Below are positions 8,569-17,035 of a DNA stretch of 54,586 nucleotides, one piece after another. The position numbers and the translations under genes were made by a program. Position 1 is the stretch's first letter, and every line of letters begins with the position of its first letter. Below the pieces are notes generated by a model that was given only the letters and a program-made list of their open reading frames with translations, had not been told where the DNA came from and ran no database searches. Origin of the DNA: a bacterium (GTDB lineage: Bacteria > Desulfobacterota > DSWW01); the NCBI GenBank assembly GCA_028277985.1, contig JANQFG010000120.1:1-54586 (forward strand), written 5' to 3'.

Positions 8569-9080
8569 GATCCGTGTCGAGCCGAGATCGAATGCCTAAT
8601 CCTTCTATGGCCTGTGCCCTGGCTATCGTGCTCCTGTTTGGCTGGGCATGCTCGGAGCACGCCGGTTCGGAATCGGCGAGTCTTCCGGATGTGGATTTCG
8701 ACTATTATGTAAAGCACATCCAGCCGATCCTGGAGCATCGCTGCGCCTTCTTCGCTTGCCATGGCGGCAAGGACAGGTTCTTCCAGATCTATCAGGAGGC
8801 GCGGCTCAGGGAGATTCCGGACCCGGATCCGATACTCGAGGCCCCCGCGCCGTTGACCTACGAGGAGTTGCGCAGGAATTTCGAGCAGACCGCAGGGATG
8901 TTGTTCGGGTTCGACAATCCGGAGAACAGCCCTCTTTTCTCCAAGCCGCTCTCGAGCGGGACACGACACGCAGGGTCGACCCTGTTCGAAGGGCCGGACG
9001 TGTTCCTGAATCGTCAGGACCCGGATTACCAGACCCTTCTCAGATGGGCCCGGGGGGCGCGTCTGCCCGAGGCAGAATAA
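8565..9080 (+). CDS. Exported protein with a CX4CH motif
   Basis: A 171-residue secreted protein or lipoprotein. The hydrophobic segment at 17-28 ends FGWAC (Cys29), a weak lipobox. The mature part has HIQPILEHRCAFFACHGG with Cys60, Cys65 and His66. This resembles the cytochrome-like modules of planctomycete-type exported proteins, where the spacing between the two Cys is variable. Whether heme is bound is not known. A TTG at 8565 overlaps the previous stop; ATG 8592 is an alternative start that leaves the hydrophobic segment intact. It ends at the start of the next gene. Confidence 0.75.
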   Translation: MRSVSSRDRMPNPSMACALAIVLLFGWACSEHAGSESASLPDVDFDYYVKHIQPILEHRCAFFACHGGKDRFFQIYQEARLREIPDPDPILEAPAPLTYEELRRNFEQTAGMLFGFDNPENSPLFSKPLSSGTRHAGSTLFEGPDVFLNRQDPDYQTLLRWARGARLPEAE

Positions 9081-9796
9081 TGAAGGGGAAAGAAAGACGA
9101 ATGAGAGGGGATTGGCTTGGACCCGAGCCGGCCATGAAGGGTGTGAATCGTAAGGATGAACAAGGCGGGAATCCGGTAAGGGCCGTTCTGGCGCTCATGA
9201 CCGTAGCCGCCCTGGTCGCTCTTCCCGTCACCACGGCCCACGGTTTTCAGTTCTATTTCTTTTTCGAGGGCCCCTCGAACTCGGGAGAGGGGGGGAACCG
9301 TTACTTCACAGGCTCTCCGCGCTACAAGAACTACGACTGCCGGCTATGTCACGTGGGCGATCCGGGCGAGATCCGGGTTCGGTTGTGGACCGAGCCGGAC
9401 AACATTTTTCAGGTCGGCTATGAGCCGGGCAGAGAATACACGGTTCGGCTGTCCCTGCTCGAAGAGCTGAAGAAGCCGCCGATCAAGATCTTCAGCACGA
9501 ACAACTTCTGTGTGGAAGTGCTCGATACGAGGGCACGAACCGCCGGTACGTTTGATGTGGGCTTCGATACCAACCCGATCCAGGAGTTGTTCGACCCCGT
9601 GGTTCTTTCATTGGACGGAACCACCATGCAGAGCGGTTTCTTCAACTTCGACCTGGACTGGGAATGGACCTGGACCGCCCCGGAGACGGGTACAGGCCCG
9701 GTCATATTCTATTGCGGGTTTGTAGACGGGAGCGGGGATATCAAGGCTTTCAGCAACGATGTTGCCATTCTGAAGCAAAGGGCCGATCCGCGCTAG
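9080..9796 (+). CDS. Exported Reelin-like protein with one CXXCH motif
   Basis: A 238-residue protein with a long basic N-terminus, a hydrophobic signal segment (about 34-54, ending TTAHG) and a single heme-type motif DCRLCHVG (Cys87, Cys90, His91). What follows is beta-rich: REYTVRLSLLEELKKPP, FCVEVLD, and a TAPETGTGPVIFYCGFVDG segment. This resembles reeler-type domains that carry CXXCH in bacterial secreted proteins; I hold that loosely. ATG 9080 overlaps the previous TAA by one base with GAGG 7 nt upstream. ATG 9101 and ATG 9134 are alternatives. Possibly a monoheme electron carrier, last gene of the redox operon. Confidence 0.72.
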   Translation: MKGKERRMRGDWLGPEPAMKGVNRKDEQGGNPVRAVLALMTVAALVALPVTTAHGFQFYFFFEGPSNSGEGGNRYFTGSPRYKNYDCRLCHVGDPGEIRVRLWTEPDNIFQVGYEPGREYTVRLSLLEELKKPPIKIFSTNNFCVEVLDTRARTAGTFDVGFDTNPIQELFDPVVLSLDGTTMQSGFFNFDLDWEWTWTAPETGTGPVIFYCGFVDGSGDIKAFSNDVAILKQRADPR

Positions 9797-9811
9797 GGGT
9801 TTTCCCTAGCG
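9791..9811 (+). terminator. Hairpin spanning the stop codon, possible terminator
   Basis: Perfect 8-bp stem CGCTAGGG/CCCTAGCG with loop GTTTT. The TAG stop of the preceding gene lies in the left arm. No U-tract follows, so termination is uncertain. Confidence 0.4.
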
Positions 9812-9855
9812 GTGAAGCCCGGAAGACGACCACGTGAAGCAGGGTAGGGTGCAAT

Positions 9856-10914
9856 ATGTCAAAGGTCAAAAGGATTCCGCTCACTTCGCTGAGCCACAAA
9901 GGGGGTTGAGCCTGCAAGGTTAGCCCAGGGGACCTGGGCGACGTTCTTTGCGGACTGCCTCCGATTGAAGACCCGCAAGTGATCGTGGGGACGAGCACCC
10001 GCGATGACGCCGCGGTGTATCGCCTGAACGGCGAGACCGCTCTGGTCCAGTCCGTGGACGTATTCACCCCTGTCGTGGACGACCCTTACACCTTCGGGCA
10101 AGTGGCAGCCGCCAATTCTCTGTCCGACATCTACGCCATGGGTGCGCGGCCCATCCTCGCCCTTTCGGTCATAGCCTTCCCGGTGGACAAGTTGCCGCTC
10201 TCGGACATGAGGGAGATCCTGAAGGGCGGAATCGACAAGGCGCGCGAGGCAGGGATCGAGGTCGTGGGGGGACATTCCCTCGAGGACAACGAGCCGAAAT
10301 TCGGACTGAGCGTCACGGGCGTGATTCACCCGGACCGAATCCTCCGCAACAGCTCCGCCAGGCCCGGAGATATCCTCATTCTGACAAAGCCGCTCGGCAG
10401 CGGCGTCCTGGCCCATGCAATCAAAAAGGGCCAAGCTACTGAAGAGGAGATCCGAGAGGTCGTGGAGGTGATGACGCGGCTCAACCGGGATGCCTGCGAG
10501 GCGATGGTCGAGGTGGGCGTTTCCGCATGCACCGATGTGACAGGGTTCGGCCTCCTGGGGCATCTCATCGAGATGATCCAGGGCTCGGGCGTTTGCGCGA
10601 AAGTCCATGCCGGCAGGGTACCGGTGCTTCCCAGTGTCCGGTCCCGTGTCCGAGCCGGAATCTATCCGGGCGGCACCCGAAAGAACCTGGACTATTACGG
10701 TAAGCATGTGGATTGGGCAGAGGGGGTAGAGCAGATCGATCGTCTCACACTGGCGGACGCGCAGACCTCGGGCGGACTCCTGATCGCGGTGCCGGGAGAT
10801 CGTGCAGAGCGGCTCAAGAAGGGCCTGGGGGAGCATGGAGTGGAGACCCATGATGCGATCGGAGAGATCGTCCCCCCCACGGGCGAGCCCAGGGTCAGCG
10901 TCGTGCCCGACTGA
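9856..10914 (+). CDS. selD: Selenide, water dikinase SelD, itself a selenoprotein (in-frame UGA = Sec18)
   Basis: Makes selenophosphate from selenide and ATP, the selenium donor for Sec-tRNA. Reading from ATG 9856 gives an N-terminus LTSLSHKGG-U-ACKVSPGDL, where the TGA at 9907-9909 sits exactly at the catalytic Cys17 position of E. coli SelD (here residue 18), followed by Lys21. The frame then continues without interruption to 10914 (352 residues including Sec). DD at 50-51 and the VDVFTPVVDDPYTFG, GGHSLEDNEPKFG and CTDVTGFGLLGH motifs follow. A hairpin suited to a bacterial SECIS lies 13 nt after UGA. A gene finder stopping at TGA would call only 9979-10914 and lose the active site. SD AGGG lies upstream of the ATG. 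Confidence 0.93.
9923..9939 (+). promoter_or_regulatory. Bacterial SECIS-like hairpin in selD
   Basis: Perfect 7-bp stem GCCCAGG/CCTGGGC with a GGA apical loop begins 13 nt after the UGA (9907-9909) inside the selD reading frame. Distance, G-containing loop and position agree with SelB-recognised bacterial SECIS elements. Confidence 0.75.
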
Positions 10915-11275
10915 GGGGCCTTCGAGATGTTATCTCAAGTAAATTCTCCGAAGTTTCTATAATATATTGAAAAATATATACAAAAATTACTAGAAAGTTC
11001 CCGAAGTCCGCCCCGGGTCACATCTGCCCCGGAACCCTATGGACAAGACAGGGCATCTATCGGTACAATAGTCGCTCACGCGTGACCCCGCCTCGAAGTA
11101 AGAAGCTCCGAGTATCGCCGAGTTTGAAGTCACTTCGTGAACCAAACCCGTCCCCTTTCGGTCTTACTTGACGCAGAGTCGCCCGCGACAGCAGAAGGGC
11201 TTGATTGCCTTTCGGGCTGCAATCGAGGAGAACCCGGTAACTGGAACCCGTAACGAGCAGATAAGAGAAGATGCT
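10915..11275. other. Intergenic region, AT-rich in part
   Basis: About 360 bases separate selD from the next likely start. 10955-11000 is strongly AT-rich (TATAATATATTG and similar), unlike the surroundings. I see no tRNA fold, clear terminator or gene here. An open frame starting at TTG 11168 runs into the next gene, so part of this could be its N-terminus. Confidence 0.5.
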
Positions 11276-11590
11276 ATGATGGTCAATCGAGTCCACGAGG
11301 AAGTCAAATATCTCCAGCAGAGGCTGGACGATCATGCCGATGCTGTTTCTGCGCACCTGAAGATATCTCGAATCAAGGCACGCGAGAAGATCAAACAGGC
11401 GTGGATGGACGGCTGCATCCTGTGCAAACAACAGGGACCCACTGCGCCCCATTTCTATAAAGGGCAGGTCTACGTGATCTGTGCAGAGTGCGATATCGCA
11501 TACGCGATGGAACACGGGGAAAAGGATCTGAAGAGATCGATCGCCCGAAGGCTCGCCAGGCGATCCAAGACGTCCGCGTCCAGGAACTAG
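11276..11590 (+). CDS. Small protein with two CxxC pairs (hypothetical)
   Basis: Not recognised. Reading from ATG 11276 gives 104 residues: a predicted helical, charged N-terminal half, then GCILC (Cys47, Cys50) and ICAEC (Cys69, Cys72), a spacing that could bind Zn as a rubredoxin-like or zinc-ribbon knuckle pair, and a very basic tail (KRSIARRLARRSK). The second ATG at 11279 is equally possible; a TTG at 11168 would add 36 residues. GAGAAG lies 5 nt upstream of 11276. The basic tail suggests nucleic-acid contact, which is inference. Confidence 0.6.
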   Translation: MMVNRVHEEVKYLQQRLDDHADAVSAHLKISRIKAREKIKQAWMDGCILCKQQGPTAPHFYKGQVYVICAECDIAYAMEHGEKDLKRSIARRLARRSKTSASRN

Positions 11591-11866
11591 CTCAAACCTT
11601 TCGTCGAGACCGAGCAGCGCGGCTGAGAACAATCGTGCTGCTCCTCCGCAGATTTGCATCGATTTGCCTGTTCCAACCCTCTCCTGTTGCCCCTCAGACA
11701 ACACGTTTGACTACCAGAATACCCGCCGCTACGGCACGTCCCTGAACCACGGTCCGTTCGTGTACCGGGACCCATGGATGTGCTATGCTTCTCGTATGGC
11801 GCGAGCAAGGGTGAACGCTTCATTCCGGAATACAATTTCCACGAGATCCAACTCGGAGGGATGCAT

Positions 11867-12496
11867 ATGAATAGACTGGAAATTCTATTCCTTGCCGAGG
11901 TCGACGAGGAACGGTGTAACGGAGATAGAATATGCGAAAACGTGTGTCCCACCGCAGCCATCCGGATGATCAACAAGAAGGCACGCGTTGATCAAGACAG
12001 GTGCCTGGCATGTTTGAAATGTGTGGACGCTTGCCCGGAGCTGGCCGTCACGCTCACACCTCGCTCTGAACCACTGGAAATAGGAATCGATCCTTCCACG
12101 GTGGATCAGAAAAGGCTGAATGAGTTGTGCGCAAAGGCGAATCTCGACCCGGAAGAATCCATTTGTCTCTGTCATGGAACCCTGGCAAAGGACCTTGCCG
12201 CCGCTGTCCTGAAAGGTGCCAAAACTCCCGAAGACGTGGTTCTCATGACCGGAGTCCGAACAGGGTGCGGGATGTGGTGCACGACACCCATTCTGAGGAT
12301 ACTCAAGGCGAACGACGTCGAAGTGGTTTTTCCCAAGGGGTACCGGATGTACGACATAGAGCCGGCGGTGTGGGAACTCCCTGATGAAGTAGTGAAGAAG
12401 TACCCCGAATATTTCCTTGAAGAGGACGCGGAGCTTTCACGACGGGGCACCCTGGAAACATTCGCATCGGTCGTTGTAGGAAGGAGGGAGCCATGA
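11867..12496 (+). CDS. Ferredoxin plus BFD-like [2Fe-2S] domain protein
   Basis: Electron-transfer protein of 209 residues. Residues 12-60 form a two-cluster ferredoxin. The first motif is Cys17-x2-Asp20-x2-Cys23-x3-Cys27-Pro, with Asp in place of the second Cys; the second is complete (Cys46, 49, 52, 56). A BFD-like domain follows with CLC (Cys100, Cys102) and GCGMWC (Cys134, Cys138). The C-terminal 60 residues are unassigned. ATG 11867 has CGGAGGG 6 nt upstream; an in-frame ATG lies at 11861. The stop overlaps the next gene by 4 nt. The Asp ligand position is the same as in the Pyrococcus furiosus ferredoxin. It probably supplies electrons to, or takes them from, the 453-residue partner. 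Confidence 0.82.
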   Translation: MNRLEILFLAEVDEERCNGDRICENVCPTAAIRMINKKARVDQDRCLACLKCVDACPELAVTLTPRSEPLEIGIDPSTVDQKRLNELCAKANLDPEESICLCHGTLAKDLAAAVLKGAKTPEDVVLMTGVRTGCGMWCTTPILRILKANDVEVVFPKGYRMYDIEPAVWELPDEVVKKYPEYFLEEDAELSRRGTLETFASVVVGRREP

Positions 12497-13854
12497 TGAA
12501 TCAAGCGGTGACACCACCGGAACTCGTACCTTCCGTGTATGCAAGGGATCTGCTCCCGCGTGCTGCCCTTTCACCCAGGTTCGTTTCTCTGGATGTGAGG
12601 GCGCTGTTCCCGGACATCCCCGAAGCGATCTACTCTCAGCGTGGCGACCTGTCCAGGGTGAGAAAAGCAACGGAGAGGGCCTTGGCCAATGTCAACATGG
12701 ACAAGATCCGGCCAAATGACAGTGTCAATATCCTATGCTGTGAGCACTCCTTCATCATTTGCGAAGGTGAGCCGTATGCGGAGATCCTCCGGACAACGAA
12801 GGATGTGGTCAAGGAGAGGACCGGTTGCGAGGATATCCGTCTGCGAATCGGTACGGGCGTAGCATTTCACGAAGCCGAAGAGCTGGTCGAACACTACAGG
12901 TTCGACCAAGACTTTGACGGGAAGACGGCAGGAGTCGTTCCCCTGGATAGAGGCGTGGCGATCGAGACAGAAATCGGCACCCTTTATGGCGTTGCGAAGG
13001 CGTACGATGCGGACCGGATCGTTCACGTTCATTATGATGACCCGAGAGAGATCTACCTTCACAGGTTCATCGACAGAGCCTTGAAAGCCTTCGGAATGGG
13101 CTATGCCCGACTCGAAACACGGTCGGTTTTTCACTCCAATTTCGGCAATCGGAGCGGCAATTTTATTCCCAGAGCTATCTTCAACTCACCCTTTGTTCAG
13201 GAAAAGTACGCCTTCAGTTGCATCCAGATGTCCTCGCCTGCGGGAATCACGGGGGTGGAGGCTGACAATGACACGAGGGAGCTCAATCGAAGGGTGATCC
13301 TTTCCGCGCTGAGGGCCTATGGGAAGATCTACCGTCTCATTTGCGAGATCGACGAGTGCGTCGTGGTGTTGGATGGTGGAAAGTGGCCATGGTATCTGCA
13401 TGCCGGGGGCATCACGTCCGGCAATCTCTTCAAAGCACCCCTGGACTTTCTGGACCTTCGCCTCGGCTCCGCACAGAACGAAATCGGAAGTGATTTCAAC
13501 CCGGCGATTAAGGCTTTTGTCGTCAACAATACCTGGAAACAGGCTTTCTGGGACCTGGAGCTTCGTGTTCCAACGATCATGGTGGGCAAACACGAGCCGC
13601 CCTTCTTCGGCGTGAGCAAGATCGTGACGGCTGAGGATTTCGAGACGGCCGTGGATTTTGCCGTCAGAATTGCAGAGACCGACAAGATCATCCTCTTTGA
13701 CGGCAGCTTCGGTCACATCAACCTGAGCCCCTCGCTTGCGGAGGCCATGAGAGCGAAAGCCCCGGAAATCGCCCGTCAGGTGGATGAAGAGCTCCTGCCC
13801 ATGTGGCTCAAGCAGAGGGGCATCGATCCGGAGGCTACCCTGGAGACCGTGTAG
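12493..13854 (+). CDS. Conserved protein of unknown function, partner of ferredoxin/BFD protein
   Basis: Not recognised with confidence. A 453-residue cytoplasmic protein with no signal peptide or membrane segment. It begins after AAGGAGGGAGCC with tandem ATGs at 12493 and 12496, overlapping the ferredoxin/BFD stop. Features include RIGTGVAFHEAEELVEHY near 116-133, VHVHYDDPREIYLHRF near 176-191, FGNRSGNFIPRAIFNSPF and GKHEPPFFGVSK near 361. The order of an N-terminal IGTGVAFH-like loop and a His-rich mid section is faintly like LarA/DUF2088 nickel-pincer enzymes. That resemblance is weak and untested. The tight coupling to an Fe-S protein suggests a redox or radical-dependent reaction. Confidence 0.7.
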   Translation: MMNQAVTPPELVPSVYARDLLPRAALSPRFVSLDVRALFPDIPEAIYSQRGDLSRVRKATERALANVNMDKIRPNDSVNILCCEHSFIICEGEPYAEILRTTKDVVKERTGCEDIRLRIGTGVAFHEAEELVEHYRFDQDFDGKTAGVVPLDRGVAIETEIGTLYGVAKAYDADRIVHVHYDDPREIYLHRFIDRALKAFGMGYARLETRSVFHSNFGNRSGNFIPRAIFNSPFVQEKYAFSCIQMSSPAGITGVEADNDTRELNRRVILSALRAYGKIYRLICEIDECVVVLDGGKWPWYLHAGGITSGNLFKAPLDFLDLRLGSAQNEIGSDFNPAIKAFVVNNTWKQAFWDLELRVPTIMVGKHEPPFFGVSKIVTAEDFETAVDFAVRIAETDKIILFDGSFGHINLSPSLAEAMRAKAPEIARQVDEELLPMWLKQRGIDPEATLETV

Positions 13855-13882
13855 ACCGGTTCAAGGCGGGCCCCCGAAACAG

Positions 13883-13915
13883 CAGGGGCCCCGTCCGTCA
13901 TCGGAGGGGCCCCTG
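13883..13915. terminator. Strong hairpin between convergent genes
   Basis: Perfect 10-bp stem CAGGGGCCCC/GGGGCCCCTG with a 13-nt loop, 30 nt after the 453-residue gene and before the convergent Cys-rich lipoprotein gene. TCTT follows on the plus strand; the U-run is short. It could serve both strands. Confidence 0.6.
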
Positions 13916-13955
13916 TCTTAGGCGGATCGTAGATTCCTAGGGCAATGCACCCGGA

Positions 13956-14567
13956 TCAACCGGGCAGCACACACTCTCCTTCCCAACACCAGAGCTCCGG
14001 CTCGCAATCGTCGTTGGTCTCACATCCCGGTTCAGGGACCACGCACTCCCCTTCCAGGCAGACGAGCTCCTCGGGACAATCAAGATCGTCCATGCACTCC
14101 TCTTGCTGGGGTGGGAGGCACATTTCTTCCAGGCACACGAGATCTTCGCGGCAGTCGGCGTCTTCCAGGCAAGGATCCTCCTCGTTGCCTGCGGGTTGGC
14201 AGGTTCCGAGCTCGGCCAGGGCGTTGACTTGTGCACACCCTCCCGAGAGCCGGATAAACAGGTAGTCCACCAGGCCTTCGAGGTCGACCTCCCAGGGAAG
14301 ATATTCCAGTCGCTCCGTGATCTGGGGGATCAAGAATTCGCGGAAATACACCTCGAGCTCCTCGAGGAACCCTGGGCACTCGTCGGCCAGGGTGACCGCT
14401 TCGTTGCATACCATGTCCATTTCACTGCAGTACTCGAGCACGAAGTCGCCTTCCTCCCACCAGGGGAAGGGCTCGTCCATGCACGCCAGGGGCGGCTCGG
14501 GGGCGCCGCAGCCGATCGTCCCCATGCCGATGATCAACAGGGTGGCGCAGATGAGTCTCGCATTCAT
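13956..14567 (-). CDS. Cysteine-rich lipoprotein with three C-terminal repeats
   Basis: A 203-residue exported lipoprotein. The signal segment ends GMGTIGC (Cys20). The mature region begins with acidic, Cys-containing sequence, and the last 75 residues carry three copies of a Cys-rich unit, each with consensus C-x4-DC-x4-LVC-x2-EC (for example CMDDLDCPEELVCLEGEC). Such units are known from myxobacterial-type secreted proteins. It starts at ATG 14567 with GAGGAGG upstream. Function is unknown; the paired Cys suggest disulfide-stabilised modules. Confidence 0.75.
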   Translation of the reverse strand: MNARLICATLLIIGMGTIGCGAPEPPLACMDEPFPWWEEGDFVLEYCSEMDMVCNEAVTLADECPGFLEELEVYFREFLIPQITERLEYLPWEVDLEGLVDYLFIRLSGGCAQVNALAELGTCQPAGNEEDPCLEDADCREDLVCLEEMCLPPQQEECMDDLDCPEELVCLEGECVVPEPGCETNDDCEPELWCWEGECVLPG

Positions 14568-14698
14568 GTTCTGCCTCCTCGTCGGGTGGTTGATGTGAGA
14601 ATGCGCAAACTGGGACGTCCCGGAGGAGTACAAGAGTCGTGCCAAGTCGAGGAGGCGGGGCGGATAGGATTTAACATTCTGAATTTGTTGAACATAAA

Positions 14699-14737
14699 GG
14701 GGAATCGCTGGTGCGGCCCAGCCGTGCTCGATTCCCC
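14699..14737. terminator. Long hairpin between two minus-strand genes
   Basis: Outer arms GGGGAATCG (14699-14707) and CGATTCCCC (14729-14737) are perfectly complementary, with an inner GCTGG/CCAGC pairing (14707-14711 and 14718-14722) that competes slightly with it. On the minus strand it follows the PAS gene and is trailed by CCTTTATGTT. It may be a terminator, though the U-tract is weak. Confidence 0.45.
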
Positions 14738-14820
14738 CAAATCGTCATCCGCCGCCCCAGGATTGTTACCAGGGGGGGCGATTCTCGAATTCGACGGGGT
14801 GACGGCGACCTTCGGGCCGT

Positions 14821-15255
14821 TCAGTCGGATTCCCGGCTGTAATTCTCCGGACTGGACTGGAACACGTGGGCGTCCTTCTTCTCTTCGGCGATCTGGTCGA
14901 TGTAGCCGAAGTTCAGCAGATACTCCATGGTACCCAGGTATTTGCCTTCCGGATCCCGTATGGCAAAGAACCTGTTCAGGGCCTTGAGCCCCATCTCCTC
15001 CACCGTGACCCAGAACTCCGCCTCATCCGCGTTGCCGCTCTTGAAGTCGGAGAGCATCTTCTCCAACCTAGGCAGGCTGGAAGGCTTGTGGCAGTCTCTC
15101 ACATCCATTCCGAGCCGGTCTTTCGGGGCTTCCATCAGCCGGGCTTTCGAATCGTTCCACCATTGGATCTTGTCGTCTGCGTCGATGAAGACCATCTGGA
15201 ACGGAAGCGCGTCGAACATGGCCTTGATCTGCTCTCCGCTCAGGTTCTCGATCAT
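14821..15255 (-). CDS. Single PAS-domain protein (DUF438-type PAS)
   Basis: A 144-residue protein that is essentially one PAS fold. ALPFQMVFIDADDKIQWWN opens it, followed by GMDVRDCHKPSSLPRLEKML (Cys55-His56) and FWVTVEEMG..FFAIRDPEGKYLGTMEY. This matches the C-terminal PAS of DUF438 proteins, where the CH motif is a recurrent feature. Residues 115-144 are an unstructured-looking acidic tail. No output domain is attached, so it probably acts as a stand-alone sensor or ligand-binding subunit. It lies next to the acyl-CoA synthetase gene on the same strand with a 37-nt gap and may be co-transcribed with it. Confidence 0.8.
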   Translation of the reverse strand: MIENLSGEQIKAMFDALPFQMVFIDADDKIQWWNDSKARLMEAPKDRLGMDVRDCHKPSSLPRLEKMLSDFKSGNADEAEFWVTVEEMGLKALNRFFAIRDPEGKYLGTMEYLLNFGYIDQIAEEKKDAHVFQSSPENYSRESD

Positions 15256-15292
15256 ATTTCATCTCCTTCATCCAGCGCTCGGGCTGGTTGCA

Positions 15293-16840
15293 TTAGGGCC
15301 AGTACGGTTGACGCAGCTCCCTCTTGAGCACCTTGCCCAGGGCATTGCGGGGAAAGTCCTCTTCTCGCAGCTCCACAGTGTTCACTCGCTGGTGTTTTGC
15401 CAGGCGGCGGTTTGCCCACTCCTTCAAATCATCTATAGTGGCCGTTGCACCGACACGAGGTCTCACGAGGGCAAGCGGTGTTTCCCCCCACTTCTCGTGA
15501 GGAACGGCGATCACCGCCACGTCCAGGACCTCGGGGTGCTGGAGAAAGGCCTCTTCGATATCGCTGGCAAAAACGTTGAGCCCACCCGAAACGATCATGT
15601 CACGTTTTCGGTCCATGATGTAGAGGAAGCCGTCCTCGTCGAAGCGGCCCATGTCCCCGGTGCGGATATAGGTGCGGCCCCTCTCGTCCTTCCAGATGAT
15701 TTCCGCTGTTGCATCCGGTCGATTGAGGTACTCTTTCATCATGATCGGGCTGTATCCGATGATCTCGCCGACCTCTCCCACCGGCAATTCGTTCCCTTCA
15801 TCGTCGATGATGCGCATGTCCGTGGCACCGATAGGCGTGCCCACGGATCCGGTCTTTACCTGTATGTCCTCCGGTTTGAGAGTGGTGCCGACCCCTTCCG
15901 TCAAGCCGTACAACTCCAGGAGACCGGGGCCCATCTTCTCCAGGATCCGTCTTTTGAGCGGCAGCGGCAGCATAGCACCCACCGAGATCATGATGCGCAG
16001 GCTGGACAGATCGGATTGCTCGAAACCGGGCGATTCGAGGATTACGTGGTACTGGGTCGGAACCATCAGCGTGTGGGTGGCCCTTTCCTTCTGGACCGTT
16101 GCGAGGAAGCCTTCGGCCGAGAAGGAGGGTAGGAGCACGGTGACCGCGCCCGCAGCCACCGAAGGAAGCAGGATGACCCAGGTCGCGTTTGTGAAAGGCG
16201 GCGTCGTGATCAGGGCAGTCGACGAGGAGTCGACGCGATACTCCACCGCGGCCGCCAGGGCGATCAAGGAGCGGGCCTGGTGGGTGATCACGATGCCCTT
16301 GGGCACTCCGGTCGTGCCCGACGAGTAGATGATGTTGCACTCGTCTTCATTTCGCAGGATGACCGACGGTTCGGTTTCTGCAGCCGCCGCGATGAAGGCT
16401 TCATACGCTTGATAGCCGTCATCCTCGAAATGGACCGCGATCCGATGTTGCTTCGGTATGGAGGGGAGCGAGTCGAGCATCGGGGTGGCCAGGGCCTGCA
16501 GCGGTGAGGCGACGAAGAGAAAACTGGAACCCGAGTCCTCGATCACCGTGGCGATCATGTCCGGCTGGAGCAGAGCGGAGATGGGAACGATCACACCTCC
16601 TGCCCGTATGGTGCCGAAGATGATTTCGAGGGCCTCGATGCTGCTGAGGGCAAGGAGGGCCACCTTGTCCCCTTTCTTCAGACCGGACTCGAGGAGAGTG
16701 TTGGCGACCTTGCTTACACGCTTGTCAAATTCACCCCAGCTAACGCGGCTTTCTCCACACACGAAAGCAGTCCGGGCACAACGGAACTTTGCGTGGGTCG
16801 ACAGGAGATCCGAAACGTTCAGGGAAGGCTGGTCAAGCAT
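15293..16840 (-). CDS. Acyl-CoA synthetase, AMP-forming
   Basis: ANL-superfamily ligase that activates a carboxylic acid to its CoA ester via an acyl-adenylate. The 515-residue protein shows the P-loop YSSGTTGVPKG, LYGLTEG, a YIRTGDMGRFD motif, the hinge DRKRDMIVSGG and the catalytic lysine in PRNALGKVLKREL. ATG 16840 follows GGAGGATAAAAGC; upstream in-frame codons are less likely. The substrate is not predictable from sequence. It diverges from the enoyl-CoA hydratase gene, so the two may form a small acyl-CoA degradation pair. Confidence 0.93.
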   Translation of the reverse strand: MLDQPSLNVSDLLSTHAKFRCARTAFVCGESRVSWGEFDKRVSKVANTLLESGLKKGDKVALLALSSIEALEIIFGTIRAGGVIVPISALLQPDMIATVIEDSGSSFLFVASPLQALATPMLDSLPSIPKQHRIAVHFEDDGYQAYEAFIAAAAETEPSVILRNEDECNIIYSSGTTGVPKGIVITHQARSLIALAAAVEYRVDSSSTALITTPPFTNATWVILLPSVAAGAVTVLLPSFSAEGFLATVQKERATHTLMVPTQYHVILESPGFEQSDLSSLRIMISVGAMLPLPLKRRILEKMGPGLLELYGLTEGVGTTLKPEDIQVKTGSVGTPIGATDMRIIDDEGNELPVGEVGEIIGYSPIMMKEYLNRPDATAEIIWKDERGRTYIRTGDMGRFDEDGFLYIMDRKRDMIVSGGLNVFASDIEEAFLQHPEVLDVAVIAVPHEKWGETPLALVRPRVGATATIDDLKEWANRRLAKHQRVNTVELREEDFPRNALGKVLKRELRQPYWP

Positions 16841-16961
16841 GCTTTTATCCTCCGGGTGGATACGGGCCCGGCACATTCGGGTGGTCGGATGAAACGGAGC
16901 AGGGCCACCACAATATCCCCGACGGGGTCATGGGATGTCAACTTGCGAGGGCCTTGCCGGA

Positions 16962-16990
16962 TTGACACGGAGGAGGGTTGCTTTCAGAAT
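16962..16990 (+). promoter_or_regulatory. Sigma70-like promoter for the enoyl-CoA hydratase gene
   Basis: TTGACA (16962-16967), a 17-nt spacer and CAGAAT (16985-16990) sit 46 nt upstream of the start codon, within the divergent region. Confidence 0.5.
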
Positions 16991-17035
16991 GTGGTGGTTT
17001 TTCCGTTAGATTCTCAACCAGAGGGAGGAACCCGA

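Noticed and set aside
10915..11275. tRNA gene in the AT-rich gap after selD
   Set aside because: No cloverleaf or T-loop signature could be formed.
11664..11870. Small 68-codon plus-strand open frame
   Set aside because: It overlaps the upstream region of the ferredoxin gene, lacks an SD and shows no motif.
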